Source: Macrostomum hystrix (lineage: Eukaryota; Platyhelminthes; Macrostomidae). From it: a DNA stretch of 64,000 nt. Shown here in pieces: positions 1 through 46,360 of this stretch. Made by a program: the position numbers and the translations under genes. Numbering within the stretch: position 1 is the stretch's first letter; each line of letters starts with the position of its first letter. A model generated the notes under the pieces. It worked only from the letters and a program-made list of their open reading frames with translations. It was not told the origin of the DNA and searched no databases. Location of the stretch: contig CATNEN010000039.1 of the NCBI GenBank assembly GCA_950097015.1, positions 2,334,501 to 2,398,500 on the forward strand, in the 5' to 3' direction.

Positions 1-100
1 TTCTTCTAGGCAGTACGAAGGCTAATATACCATTAAATAGTAGATACCTTGACTGCAATCTAAAAAATGTTTACTGAGGTGCTCCCGAAAAAACTTTCAG

Positions 101-32581
<32,481 letters not shown>

Positions 32582-34364
32582 CTGGCCATCGGAGACACTG
32601 CGGATCAGGACTGACTCTGACACTGCCTTGCTGGCTTCGGTGGGTGCTTTGAAATATTCAATTGGGGATCAAGTTCTGCGGCTTAGGTGTAAAAAAATTC
32701 ACGGCCTCACAAATTGTTTTCTTTTTTTTTCGAAAAATAAATGCGGCCTATTTTCTTTCAAAGTTCTTCTTGATTTTGAATTTGGATGGACCAATTAGTC
32801 AATCCTGCATGTTACCTGAGCTCGCCACCTGACTGTGCTCTGCCCATGCCACTCCGACTGTACATTTCACTCCAAGTATAGCTTATCTAGACTGATCGAC
32901 TCTGCTATGAGGTATTCAGTTGCTGCTGGTGCTAACGGCAGTTTACTCAAATGTTTACCCTGCCCACCCATTGAGCCTTGCCCACCCATTGCACATCATT
33001 GTCCCTCTAACCTGCGAACTGTCCATGCTGCAGATAACAAGTATTCTTCTTGCTACCTATGAGAACCTGCTGATTCGCTTAGATCACTTAGAATTGTTCA
33101 TAAATGTTTGATTGAATCGCTTTTTAACTGTTCATCCATAGTGCTCTTTATAATTCACCTGAATAGTCGTAGTACTGCCCCTGCAATTAGCAGATTTTAC
33201 ACCTACCAATGTTACTCATTTGCTACCTTTGACTGTTTGATCTCCGTCACTTGGCTGTTAGCCCAGACTGCACACCTGTCAATCAATACCGCACAGTTGT
33301 TTCTTTAAGCCAAGCCTGTACGGATACAAATGCAGCCGCTTTCGTCCAGGAATTCTCTCAGTGCCGAGATTCAATGACTTGTTGACCAATAGACGGAGCT
33401 GTGCCTCAAAACCCCACCAGGAGAGTGTTACGAATTCGGCACAGGTGTTAAAGCTGGCATTTAGGCTACATGATGATGCGCATATGCCTATTTCCTATAG
33501 TAGCAGTTGAGCACCAAAGAAATCTTGTCTTCTCATGCCTTTTAGCTGCTGTAGGTTGATTATTCGGAAATGTTGTTCTCCAAAAGAGTATTCTATATTC
33601 TTAATTTTTTCTCTGTTTTCCTGTTCCTAAAATAAACTTATTTTTTCCTTTCCGAGTGTTCTCAATGTCGATATCGAAGCAATGTACCAAATTAGGCCCT
33701 GTTGAAGTGACTTTGCCAAAACTCCCCGAGCGATGAAATGCTGTCAGGCCACTGCAGTCCCATTGCTGCTATAGTATTCATCAACCCTCACTGAGCTGTT
33801 AACCCAACAGAACTACATTGTGTCTTTTTCTGTGTGATCGATATGTTAATTATGAATCAGACGGACAGACGGTCGATTGAAATTATACAAATTTACACAC
33901 TAAATCTGCGACTCGTGCATGGCTATTAGATATGCGAGCAATAGATCTATAAATAATATACAAATATTTATCTATATGTGATTTTCAATCCCAGCAGGTA
34001 AATGTCAGCAGGCTGAACAATTTATCTTCCGGTTTATTTCCTAGAAAACGTTATAAATTAACAGTAGAAGGACTACTGGGGTATTTCAGATACTTCGAAG
34101 TACCCAATTTTTTTTCTAAGTATCTACCAAAACTTTCTAATAATCACTATGAAAATCCAGAACTATCTGATGAACTACCTGATGAACTACCTGATGAACT
34201 ACCTGATGAACTACCTGATGAACTACCTGACTCTTCATACTTTAAAAGCCACCCTTCGTGGCAATTTAGGATTTCGGCATTGAGAACTAGCTTGAAATTC
34301 GAGTCTGGAATTCAGTTACTGTAAAATGATTTGCATAGCAATGTTCAGCCATTGCGCCGCGGGT
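32582..34364. other. Cav1 3' UTR and intergenic spacer
   Basis: AATAAA at 32737-32742, about 155 bp after the Cav1 stop, is the likely poly(A) signal. A 12-bp repeat of about five units (ctgatgaactac) lies near 34160-34225. No gene is seen. Confidence 0.55.
34153..34225 (+). repeat. 12-bp short array
   Basis: About five units of ctgatgaactac. Confidence 0.85.
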
Positions 34365-34832
34365 TCACTTGGCGGGAGGCACAACGGCCACAGGCCGGTG
34401 AGCGTGGTGCAGCACGTAGTCGGAAACGCTGCCCAAGAAGGTCCTCCTGACTGTGCCGAGGCCACGGTTGCCCACCACGATCAGGTCCACCGACTCCTCG
34501 TTGGCGACGTCGACAATGGCCTCCCCGGCGTTGCTGGCCAGGCGCTCCAAGAACCGAATGCCCGCCGTCTGCAGCTTCATGGCCGCGCAGCGGTGCTTCA
34601 TCCGGTCGGCCAGCTCGCGGCCCGCCTTCACCGCCTGGCCCATGGAGTCCGCGTAGGCTCGCGAGGCCTCCTCCATCGGCACGCCGGCGCCCTTCAGCAT
34701 CGGCGGCGGCTCCGCCACCATCAGGAAGATCACGTGATCGTCCTTGTGGCGCAGGTGCTGGTTGTACCAGTCCAGGGCGCGGTCGCTGTGCTGACTGCCG
34801 TCAATCGGCAGGAGGACTGTGCGGCCGGGCAT
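34365..34832 (-). CDS. Universal stress protein (UspA family)
   Basis: This intronless gene has 155 residues from the ATG at 34832. It has the UspA alpha/beta fold signature. The N-terminal strand TVLLPIDGSQHSDRALDW carries the first ATP-contacting acid, and the C-terminal VVGNRGLGTVRRTFLGS fits the ATP-binding pattern G-X2-G-X9-G-S. It ends HRPVAVVPP. The frame is open a little further upstream without another ATG. USP genes are common in flatworms and absent from vertebrates; their role is usually linked to stress tolerance. Neighbouring SINE and minisatellite DNA shows it is a resident gene and not bacterial contamination. Confidence 0.93.
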   Translation of the reverse strand: MPGRTVLLPIDGSQHSDRALDWYNQHLRHKDDHVIFLMVAEPPPMLKGAGVPMEEASRAYADSMGQAVKAGRELADRMKHRCAAMKLQTAGIRFLERLASNAGEAIVDVANEESVDLIVVGNRGLGTVRRTFLGSVSDYVLHHAHRPVAVVPPAK

Positions 34833-35069
34833 GTCAATGCTGGCTGTGCGCTTGCGGACCAAATTTACTGCTCGATTGGTTGCTAGGAGCCTCCCTGAGC
34901 AGTTTGCGCCGGCTTTTTAATCGCTTCGCCTACTAGAGATAAGCCCACACGCGGCTCACTTCAACTCTGATAGTACCAAAGCTGCCCCTTGCTGCATTTT
35001 TTACCTTAATTTAAGCTGCTCTTTTTTGCTTTTCTTGTCATAGAAAAAGACATTATTTCAGTCAGTTGT

Positions 35070-35395
35070 TTAGCTATTGCGCCGCGCATCTGAAGGCTTC
35101 GTTGATCAGTCCATGGACTGGGTGGGCGCCACAACCGCCCCCAATAAACCCTGCTGATGCTGTTGACAATGTAAAAGCTGGGCGAACTGAAGCAATTGAG
35201 ATTTGAAGTGTGCCAAGGGACTCAAATTATTCCTGTGGAGTCGGGAATCGAACCCAAGTTGAATTCTCAACCGCATGTCCTCTATTTGTCTCCCGGCCAA
35301 GAAATCCGGTCCAGTCTGGCTGTGTTGATCGGGTTGGCTGACAGCAACTGCGCCCCAACCAGCCAGTGAAATACTCAAGCATTGCAATATTTGAC
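35070..35395 (+). mobile_element. SINE family B copy
   Basis: It shares gatcagtccatggactgggt, gaactgaagcaat, tgccaagggactcaa and gtggagtcgggaatcgaacc; the last element is a tRNA B-box in inverse orientation. Confidence 0.72.
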
Positions 35396-35534
35396 TCTCA
35401 CTGAAATACTGCCTTCTCTATGCCCCGTTTGTTGGTGTCCGATTAGATAAGAAAGACGCCATGGTCCAAGCTTTTGTAAAAATTGAGACCAAAATGATTA
35501 GCAATTTCAACTTCTATTTGTTAGTCAGTCTCGA

Positions 35535-35830
35535 TTTGTTAGGCATCGAGTCCTCACCTCTAAAGTGTTAGACTGAGCTGTCAAAGTGTTAGGCATCGAG
35601 CCCTCACCTGTTAGACAAAGCTGTCAAAGTGTTGGGCATCGAGCCCTCACCTGTTAGACTGAGCTGTCAAAGTGTTAGGCATCGAGTCGTCACCTGTTAG
35701 ACTGAGCTGTCAAAGTGTTAGGCATCGAGCCCTCACCTGTTAGACTGAGCTGTCAAAGTGTTAGGCATCGAGTCCTCACCTGTTAGACAAAGCTGTCAAA
35801 GTGTTAGGCATCGAGCCCTCACCTGTTAGA
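35535..35830 (+). repeat. 43-bp minisatellite, intergenic
   Basis: About seven units; each contains ggcatcgagccctcacctgt followed by tagactgagctgtcaaagtgtta. Confidence 0.93.
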
Positions 35831-36149
35831 AATACGAAATTACGAAAATACCAAACTAAAAATTCTGAAGTTCTAAAATATAGAAGCCAGCATTGACTTC
35901 TGAGAAGGCCACTTCAGAGAGAGAATCTGTTGTTAGACAGAGCTGATATATTTTGCAACACTTGCACAAGAGATTAGACGGTTACGAGGCATATTTCAGA
36001 GAGAAGATATCAGCAAATAAGCTCAATTTGGGCAGGTGCAAATACGAGTCGTATATCAGGCATGTTTTGCTTGTCGTCTTGTTAAAGATGCAATGACAAA
36101 ATAACACTCGTATACTCGTTTAACGAGAACTAGACAATCTAATCTCACC

Positions 36150-36715
36150 ACAATGACCTCAATAACGGATAATTTAACCATAATGGCATCAATCAAGGAT
36201 AGTCATTTCACCACAATGACCTCAATAAAGGATAGTCATTTCACCACAATGACCTCAATAAAGGATAGTCATTTCACCACAATGACCTCAATAAAGGATA
36301 GTCATTTCACAACAATGACCTCAATAAAGGATAGTCATTTCACCACAATGACCTCAATAAAGGATAGTCATTTCACCACAATGACCTCAATAAAGGATAG
36401 TCATTTCACCACAATGACCTCAATAAAGGATAGTCATTTCACCACAATGACCTCAATAAAGGATAGTCATTTCACCACAATGACCTCAATAAAGGATAGT
36501 CATTTCACCACAATGACCTCAATAAAGGATAGTCATTTCACCACAATGACCTCAATAAAGGATAGTCATTTCACCACAATGACCTCAATAAAGGATAGTC
36601 ATTTCACCACAATGGCATCAATCAAGGATAGTCATTTCACCACAATGACCTCAATAAAGGATAGTCATTTCACCACAATGGCATCAATCAGGGAAATTCA
36701 TTTACCCCCAATGAA
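36150..36715 (+). repeat. 33-bp minisatellite, intergenic
   Basis: About 17 highly uniform units, each containing accacaatgacctcaataaa then ggatagtcatttc. Confidence 0.95.
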
Positions 36716-37181
36716 CTCAGGAACGTAAAATTACTCTAAAAAACTCAACTGGGAAAACTGTATTCAGCTGTCAAAGCCTATCAAAAGCAGACAGGTAAGG
36801 AACTTAAAGACAAAGCGAAGAAACAGTTTACGAAAAAATTATCTGCAAGTTCAGAAAAAATAAAGATTATCTGTAAACGATAAAAGAGTGACAAGGTCGC
36901 TAGCTATTAAAAAAGTCAAATTGTAGCAGAAATGGTCAAACAGACAAGAATTTTCACAAAAAAGCACGGGTGGAAAATCGCTGTCACTAAATGTGCAACA
37001 AAATGGCAACAAAGGTTCGTGGCGCATCTTAACTTTGAAAGGGTGCAGGCACTGTTCATGTTGGACTAGAGACAAAGGAGCTTTTAATTGCACTTATTGT
37101 TTACCTGTGCAAGTGAAGTAAAAATTGCAAGAACCTCTGATTTCAGTAGTAAAACTTATATTGCAATTTTTTTTGACACAC

Positions 37182-39015
37182 AGTTGGAGCATCTAGAGAC
37201 ACACAGTTGAAGCATCTATAGACACACAGTTGAATCATCTATAGACACACAGTTGAAGCATCTATAGACACACAGTTGAAGCATCTATAGACACACAGTT
37301 GGAGCATCTAGAGACACACAGTTGAAGCATCTAGAGACACACAGTTGAAGCATCTAGAGACACACAGTTGGAGCATCTATAGACACACAGTTGAAGCATC
37401 TAGAGACACACACAGTTGAAGCATCTATAGACACACAGTTGAAGCATCTATAGACACACAGTTGGAGCATCTATAGACACACAGTTGAAGCATCTAGAGA
37501 CACACACAGTTGAAGCATCTAGAGACACACAGTTGAATCATCTATAGACACACAGTTGAAGCATCTATAGACACACAGTTGAAGCATCTATAGACACACA
37601 GTTGGAGCATCTAGAGACACACAGTTGAAGCATCTAGAGACACACAGTTGAAGCATCTAGAGACACACAGTTGGAGCATCTATAGACACACAGTTGAAGC
37701 ATCTAGAGACACACACAGTTGAAGCATCTATAGACACACAGTTGAAGCATCTATAGACACACAGTTGGAGCATCTATAGACACACAGTTGAAGCATCTAG
37801 AGACACACACAGTTGAAGCATCTAGAGACACACACAGTTGAAGCATCTATAGACACACAGTTGGAGCATCTATAGACACACAGTTGAAGCATCTAGAGAC
37901 ACACACAGTTGAAGCATCTATAGACACACAGTTGAAGCATCTAGAGACACACAGTTGGAGCATCTATAGACACACAGTTGAAGCATCTAGAGACACACAC
38001 AGTTGAAGCATCTATAGACACACAGTTGGAGCATCTATAGACACACAGTTGAAGCATCTAGAGACACACACAGTTGAAGCATCTATAGACACACAGTTGA
38101 AGCATCTAGAGACACACAGTTGAAGCATCTAGAGACACACAGTTGAAGCATCTATAGACACACAGTTGAAGCATCTAGAGACACACACAGTTGAAGCATC
38201 TAGAGACACACAGTTGGAGCATCTAGAGACACACACAGTTGAAGCATCTAGAGACACACAGTTGAAGCATCTATAGACACACAGTTGAAGCATCTAGAGA
38301 CACACACAGTTGAAGCATCTAGAGACACACAGTTGAAGCATCTAGAGACACACAGTTGAAGCATCTAGAGACACACACAGTTGAAGCATCTATAGACACA
38401 CAGTTGAAGCATCTAGAGGCACACACAGTTGAAGCATCTATAGACACACAGTTGAAGCATCTAGAGACACACACAGTTGAAGCATCTATAGACACACAGT
38501 TGAAGCATCTAGAGACACACACAGTTGAAGCATCTAGAGACACACAGTTGAAGCATCTAGAGACACACAGTTGAAGCATCTAGAGACACACAGTTGAAGC
38601 ATCTAGAGACACACAGTTGAAGCATCTATAGACACACAGTTGAAGCATCTAGAGACACACAGTTGAAGCATCTATAGACACACAGTTGAAGCATCTAGAG
38701 ACACACAGTTGAAGCATCTAGAGACACACACAGTTGAAGCATCTATAGACACACAGTTGAAGCATCTAGAGGCACACACAGTTGAAGCATCTATAGACAC
38801 ACAGTTGAAGCATCTAGAGACACACACAGTTGAAGCATCTATAGACACACAGTTGAAGCATCTATAGACACACAGTTGAAGCATCTAGAGACACACACAG
38901 TTGAAGCATCTAGAGGCACACACAGTTGAAGCATCTAGAGACACACACAGTTGAAGCATCTATAGACACACAGTTGGAGCATCTAGAGGCACACACAGTT
39001 GAAGCATCTAGAGAG
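37182..39015 (+). repeat. 23/25-bp minisatellite, intergenic
   Basis: About 78 units of acacagttgaagcatctata then gac. Units differ by ctatag versus ctagag and by an extra ca, and longer blocks of unit types are repeated. Confidence 0.95.
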
Positions 39016-39386
39016 CGTGTTTAGATGATCTAGAGAGCTCAAACACAGATATTAGATACGTCTAGAGACAAAAACTAGAAAATGTGAACACAAAAAGCAA
39101 TCTAGAGACAAACACACTTAAAGCATCTAAAGATTGATCTAGAGGCACGCGTTAAAATAATCTACAGAGATAAAAGTAGAACCGTATTGTGTCGCTGACA
39201 GTGCAGGAATGTGCAACAGGAATCATGAATTGCGGGCTATTAATAAGGAGGACACAATTAGAATTTAATATAAACCAATCGAAAAATGGTGGGAGCATCT
39301 CAACAAAAATAGCGTCGAGAGCCTCTAGAACATCACGGCCTGCTCACGGCTGTCTCCCAAATGCTACTCGCACACAGCGTCTGTGC

Positions 39387-41491
<2,105 letters not shown>

Positions 41492-42791
41492 TAAATTAAG
41501 TTTTGAATTATCTATTTACATATTTCTTCATTCGAAAATAGCAAATGCATGGCCTAACAAACGCAACACCTAATGCCCCAATATATATAGTGTAATAAAT
41601 GTGGTAAAATATTCGTGCAGTAATTAACAAATCAGAAAAGTATTTGACGCAAATTATATATGCACGAAATTGCTAAATAAGCAAATTGATGAGTTAAAAA
41701 TTAACTTGTATATTCTATGACTCTTTTTAAGTAGCTTTATATTTTTGTCTATCACTAAAGCATTTAAATTTGTTTGAACATGTTGTTCACCCCCGGAACA
41801 TTTCGCTTTTGTTTTTCTAAGCGTAAAAGCAGTTTTTACTGTTTTACTTAATCGTGTGACATTCATGGACACTAGAAAAAAATGACTGAGGTACAGTGTA
41901 AATTTATCGAGGAAAATAATGATTTTTTTTCACTATATTAGAATGTGTTCCAATTTAAATATATTTTAGCACGCAAATTATTGCAAAATTAGAAAAAAAT
42001 AGTATTCTAAAGGGAAAAAATGATGTTAGAGAAAGAAATTTATTTGATCTCGGGTATACTATGTTTTTTAATTAATTAAATTAATAACTACGACACATTG
42101 CGTGGTAATTCTAACTTTATTCGTCAATTAATTACTTGCAAATTAACTGCAAAAATAGTTCCATTGCTTTCAATGGACTTCGCACAACAATGCGAAGTCG
42201 ACATCTTATGAGATGATTATCAGATGCTCTTATCAGAATCTCATACTTTTAATTCTAATTTTTGATACATAATTGCTCTAGGAATATATTAACTTTGTAA
42301 TCGTCTGCCTGCCTTCTTGAACAGTTACAAATTCAACTCTCCTCGAGGCATTATCAAGATTATAGTTGAATGACATAATGAACGTAATGAACGTATCACG
42401 CATGAACGTAAGTGCTGCCTTAAGTCAAGCATATGATGCAATTCGCTAGCGGAGTTTATCCATTTTCGTAATAAAGGACTAAACAAGTTATTGAACATAT
42501 GATTAGAGTTAGCGCAATTGTCTTGCTAAAGCAGATTTTTTAACCATAACTTTACGTCAGATCTATCTTTCATTTCTATGAAGGATGAATAAAGGATTTA
42601 ACAAGTTAAATACGGTGCAGGCAAAAAGTAAAAGTAAAAGGTAAGTGAAGTTAAAAAACAAATCACTTATATACTACGAGTCCAATTAAGAGAGTCAATA
42701 AAGTTGATTTGCTGCATGGATGAGTCGACCAATCTCCATTCACGGACTACTCAAGCAAAAACGAAAATTTAGTAGTCCGTGTCTCCACTGC
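41492..42791. other. AT-rich spacer upstream of the forkhead gene
   Basis: This 1.3-kb stretch is markedly AT-rich and holds the forkhead promoter on one side and the 3' region of the transporter gene on the other. No gene is seen. Confidence 0.55.
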
Positions 42792-44741
42792 TTAATTTCG
42801 CCACCACTTCCACTCGCAATCTTCGACCCGGTCGGCGCTAACTGGCCTTTCTGCATCTTCAAAGTCAGTCTCAATCATGCTCTTCTCTTTCTCATCGCTG
42901 GCTCCCAGATCCGGCACCCCGATGGAGCCCCTCGTTGCAATGTGCGACAGCGAAGACATGTCAGAGACGTCGCTGCAATGTTCGTGAAGCTGGGTCGCGG
43001 ACGAGTCCAGCGAGTTGTCCAGCCGGTTGACGCTGCTGGCGGCAACAACGTGATAAGAATCGTCCAGCGTGACTCGAATTTCCGGCACGCAAATGGCGCC
43101 CGCGTCTGTCGCAATGGCATCAGCGCCGGCATCGAAGTACCTTCTCCGGCGGCACTTCCTAAGGGCGGACCTACAAAAGCCTGGAAGACGCAGCGGTCCA
43201 AGAAGGTCCGCGTCATCGTCCAGCGTGTCAGGAAAGGGTCGTCGGGTTGCCGGCAGGAGAGTCGCCAGCGGGCAAGCAACAGCAGCGAGACCAGCGCAGG
43301 CAACGAGCTGCCAGACGCCGCCGTAGCCAGCGAACTCTACGAAGAAGCCAAACTGGACGCAGGCGATGCCCAAAGTGCCGAGGCAGGCGAAGCCGAATCC
43401 CACGCCAATAGCCTGATCGCGCACCGGCGCCGGTAGGAGCTGATTGGCTTGCAGCCAGGCCAGCTCTGCGGCTGGTGCTAGACAGGCGCGGCTGAGCAGA
43501 AGACACCAGAGGCGCCAGGCGCTGGGAGCGACCGACGCCATGCCCAGAGACGCAGCGCCGCATCCTAAAAGTCCGGAGATTACGACGCCGCCAGCTGTGG
43601 CGGTGGAACGCGGCGCAGCGAGCAAGCCGAACAGGAGCGCGGCAGCCAGCCGGCCAGCCAGCTCTGCGCAGCCGGCCACAGTCAGGCCGGCGTAGACGGC
43701 ATTCGCGCCGCCAACTTTGCCAACAGCCGCTGTCGACCAGCTGGTGACCAGGCCGAGGTGGGCAGCGCCAGTGGCGCCGAGGAGCAACCAGAGGAGCGCC
43801 GAGTTGCAACCAGCGGCAGGCGAGCGAGTCAGCAGGCGCCGCAACGGCAGTCGAATGGTTGTGGCGCGCTGTCCTCCGCGGGCTTCGTAGCCAAGTCGCT
43901 CGAGCAGGTCATCCAACTCGACGCCCGTTCGACTGACCTGGGCCATGCGTCGCAGAGCGGCGATGGCGGCGTCTGGGCGGCCGCGGCTGAGCAACCAGCG
44001 CGGCGACTCGGTGAGGCAGAGTCGCGTCAGCGGCAGCAGCAAGACAGCGATCCCGGCAGCAGCTGCCTCCGCAACTCGCCAATTCGGCGACCAATGAGCG
44101 ATGCCAGCCAGCAGGAAGGTCCCTCCAGTCCAGCCATTCATCATCAGCAAAAGGCTGGAAGGTCCGCAGTCACCACGATGCGGCGTCTCCAGATGCCAGA
44201 CCCGACTGACGCCGAGGAGGCCGGCGGTGGCAAAGCCGGCGAAGGCCCGAACGCCGGCCCGCGCCACGGGACCGTGTGCCAGAAGGGTGAGCGGCGCAGC
44301 GGTGGCGAGCTGGGCTGCGGCCAGCAAATGAGCGTGCCGGCGGCCCCAGTGGTCGGCCATCGGTGCGTAGGCAGCCGCGCCGCTCAGTAGGCCGATGCAA
44401 AACGCGGTGCGCAGTACAGACGTCCAAACGCAGTCTTTGTCGTCTTCGTCATCGGCTATGTGGCTCTCGTCGCCGTCAACACTCATTGTTGAATTGCCGG
44501 CAGTTGTTGGCGAGGCTGTCGAGAAAGTCTCTGGAATTGTCGTCCTAGTGCTAGCGGCGCAGCTGACCTCTCGGCTCAGCATGAGGATCTGCATCGCTGC
44601 GGCTCCCACTGACAGAGACATGAGGCACAGAAAGAGGCCCTGGTAGGCCTTGCGCCGGCCAACAATCTGCACGAAGCCGTCGTAGGTTGGAATGCTGCTA
44701 GGACGTGCCGCAGCTGCCGTGGCAGCCGCTGTTGACGACAT
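42792..44741 (-). CDS. SLC22-like organic ion transporter (major facilitator), intronless
   Basis: This is a 649-residue single-exon membrane protein. A first membrane helix (about 33-55) is followed by a large extracellular loop (about 56-105) with Asn-linked sites and cysteines, typical of SLC22. Motif A variant APMADHWGRRHAHLL then precedes a central loop containing LTESPRWLLSRGRPDAAIAA, which is diagnostic of the organic cation/anion transporter family. About six further hydrophobic helices follow. The cytoplasmic tail (about 540-649) is long, Ser/Asp-rich and unusual for the family. The gene is GC-rich (alanine-rich helices), unlike the AT-rich DNA beside it. Substrate cannot be read from sequence. 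A TATA motif lies 35 bp upstream of the ATG. Confidence 0.88.
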   Translation of the reverse strand: MSSTAAATAAAARPSSIPTYDGFVQIVGRRKAYQGLFLCLMSLSVGAAAMQILMLSREVSCAASTRTTIPETFSTASPTTAGNSTMSVDGDESHIADDEDDKDCVWTSVLRTAFCIGLLSGAAAYAPMADHWGRRHAHLLAAAQLATAAPLTLLAHGPVARAGVRAFAGFATAGLLGVSRVWHLETPHRGDCGPSSLLLMMNGWTGGTFLLAGIAHWSPNWRVAEAAAAGIAVLLLPLTRLCLTESPRWLLSRGRPDAAIAALRRMAQVSRTGVELDDLLERLGYEARGGQRATTIRLPLRRLLTRSPAAGCNSALLWLLLGATGAAHLGLVTSWSTAAVGKVGGANAVYAGLTVAGCAELAGRLAAALLFGLLAAPRSTATAGGVVISGLLGCGAASLGMASVAPSAWRLWCLLLSRACLAPAAELAWLQANQLLPAPVRDQAIGVGFGFACLGTLGIACVQFGFFVEFAGYGGVWQLVACAGLAAVACPLATLLPATRRPFPDTLDDDADLLGPLRLPGFCRSALRKCRRRRYFDAGADAIATDAGAICVPEIRVTLDDSYHVVAASSVNRLDNSLDSSATQLHEHCSDVSDMSSLSHIATRGSIGVPDLGASDEKEKSMIETDFEDAERPVSADRVEDCEWKWWRN

Positions 44742-44775
44742 TCTCTGAAGCTCGCTTTGTCCTGCTGCGACCTGA

Positions 44776-44781
44776 TTTATA
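44776..44781 (-). promoter_or_regulatory. TATA box candidate for the SLC22-like gene
   Basis: TATAAA on the gene strand lies 35 bp upstream of the ATG, implying a very short 5' leader. Confidence 0.45.
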
Positions 44782-45274
44782 TCACCACCTCCTACCGGAA
44801 TTTATCCCATTAAAATGGGAGAGCTTACTGTGGGCTCTTAGCCAATAAAGAGTCGGCAGCACTGCTTTCCTCGGCCTCTCTTTCCCAGTTCAAACCCATG
44901 CTGTGAGAGCCACTGAGACAGCAACTCAGTGCCGATTCTCGTTAACGCTGCTGCCATCTGTTTTGCAATTTCGAGAGCCTCATTTCCTTTTTCCTAGGCC
45001 GGCAATCAAGAGCGAGATCTCTCGTATTTCCAGTTCCTCGCCTCTGTCACTTGTCTGTGCTGATCCTGGGTGTATTTTTTAGGGCTTAACGTACCAAGCC
45101 ATTGTCTTCAAGGGCTATTCAAATTTGTTCCTACAGATGTGCCGGTGGCATTTTGTGCCGCGTTTAATAATGACATTTTCAGATTCAAAAAGGACGCTGT
45201 TTGAAAGGGTGATGTACAACACGGAATTAAGTGATTTACAGTTAATTCCGAGGCACTAGACTAGTCGACCAACC

Positions 45275-45930
45275 TACCTCAGTGACAGCCTACCTCAGTG
45301 ACAGCCCACCTCAGTGACAGCCTACCTCAGTGACAGCCTACCTCAGTAACAGCCCACCTCAGTGACAGCCCACCTCAGTGACAGCCCACCTCAGTGACAG
45401 CCAACCTCAGTGACAGCCCACCTCAGTGACAGCCCACCTCAGTGACAGCCCACCTCAGTGACAGCCCACCTCAGTAACAGCCTACCTCAGTAACAGCCTA
45501 CCTCAGTAACAGCCCACCTCAGTGACAGCCCACCTCAGTGACAGCCTACCTCAGTAACAGCCCACCTCAGTGACAGCCTACCTCAGTAACAGCCCACCTC
45601 AGTGACAGCCCACCTCAGTGACAGCCCACCTCAGTGACAGCCAACCTCAGTGACAGCCTACCTCAGTGACAGCCTACCTCAGTGACAGCCTACCTCACTC
45701 AGTGTGACAGCCTACCTCAGTGACAGCCTACCTCAGTGACAGCCTACCTCAGTGACAGCCTACCTCAGTGACAGCCTACCTCAGTGACAGCCTACCTCAG
45801 TGACAGCCTACCTCAGTGACAGCCTACCTCAGTGACAGCCTACCTCAGTGACAGCCTACCTCAGTGACAGCCTACCTCAGTGACAGCCTACCTCAGTGAC
45901 AGCCTACCTCAGTGATAGCCTACCTTGCCT
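45275..45930 (+). repeat. 16-bp minisatellite, intergenic
   Basis: About 40 units of cagcctacctcagtga, with taacag and gccca variants in the first half and a homogeneous second half. Confidence 0.95.
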
Positions 45931-46360
45931 CAGTGACACTCATGTTGTCAATGATTTTAATTATGCAATAAAAGGCCAGTGATGTTAAAGTGATTTTTAA
46001 TTAGCTGATTTATTAAGGTGCATGCAGGTATGCGATGCTCTTTCACTTCAGCCTTGAATCAGTCGAGGCGGCCTACCCGACCGAGAATAATACTACTCGT
46101 AGTAACGCTCGTATAAAGGCGGTGTACAAAGAGGATGATAAAAGAGCTATGAGGGGGGAGAAAAATAGATATTGGGTCAGTTTGCGCAGTTACGTGCAAG
46201 TGCAAATCTTGGATGTGTCAAAAGCTACTGTACTCGTGAATCATCGTCACTTCTGATAGAAAATTCTTAGGAAATAATAAATCCGAATTTGCAGGACTCT
46301 CGACTGAAGCAGCCGAGAAGTTAATAGAACATGATATTGATTGTATAGCCTAAGATGGCG

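Larger units (their letters stand above)
34863..39386. other. Intergenic, repeat-rich spacer
   Basis: This stretch contains SINE family B (about 35070-35390) and three minisatellites (43, 33 and 23/25 bp units). No gene is supported; the long open frames inside the arrays result from unit lengths divisible by three. Confidence 0.65.
44742..46360. other. Spacer between transporter and carotenoid oxygenase genes
   Basis: This stretch holds a 16-bp minisatellite (about 45275-45930). A TTTATT at 46009-46014, AATAAA on the minus strand, is a candidate poly(A) signal for the carotenoid oxygenase. No gene is seen. Confidence 0.55.

Noticed and set aside
33428-33442. gaattcggcac resembles an EcoRI cDNA adapter
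   Set aside because: Only a short match with no vector context; chance is likely.
34365-34832. Universal stress protein as bacterial contamination or recent transfer
   Set aside because: It is embedded between animal genes, SINEs and minisatellites, and USPs are normal in flatworms; base composition matches nearby exons.
36150-36715. CRISPR-like array of 33-bp units
   Set aside because: Units are contiguous with no unique spacers, in an animal genome; it is a minisatellite.
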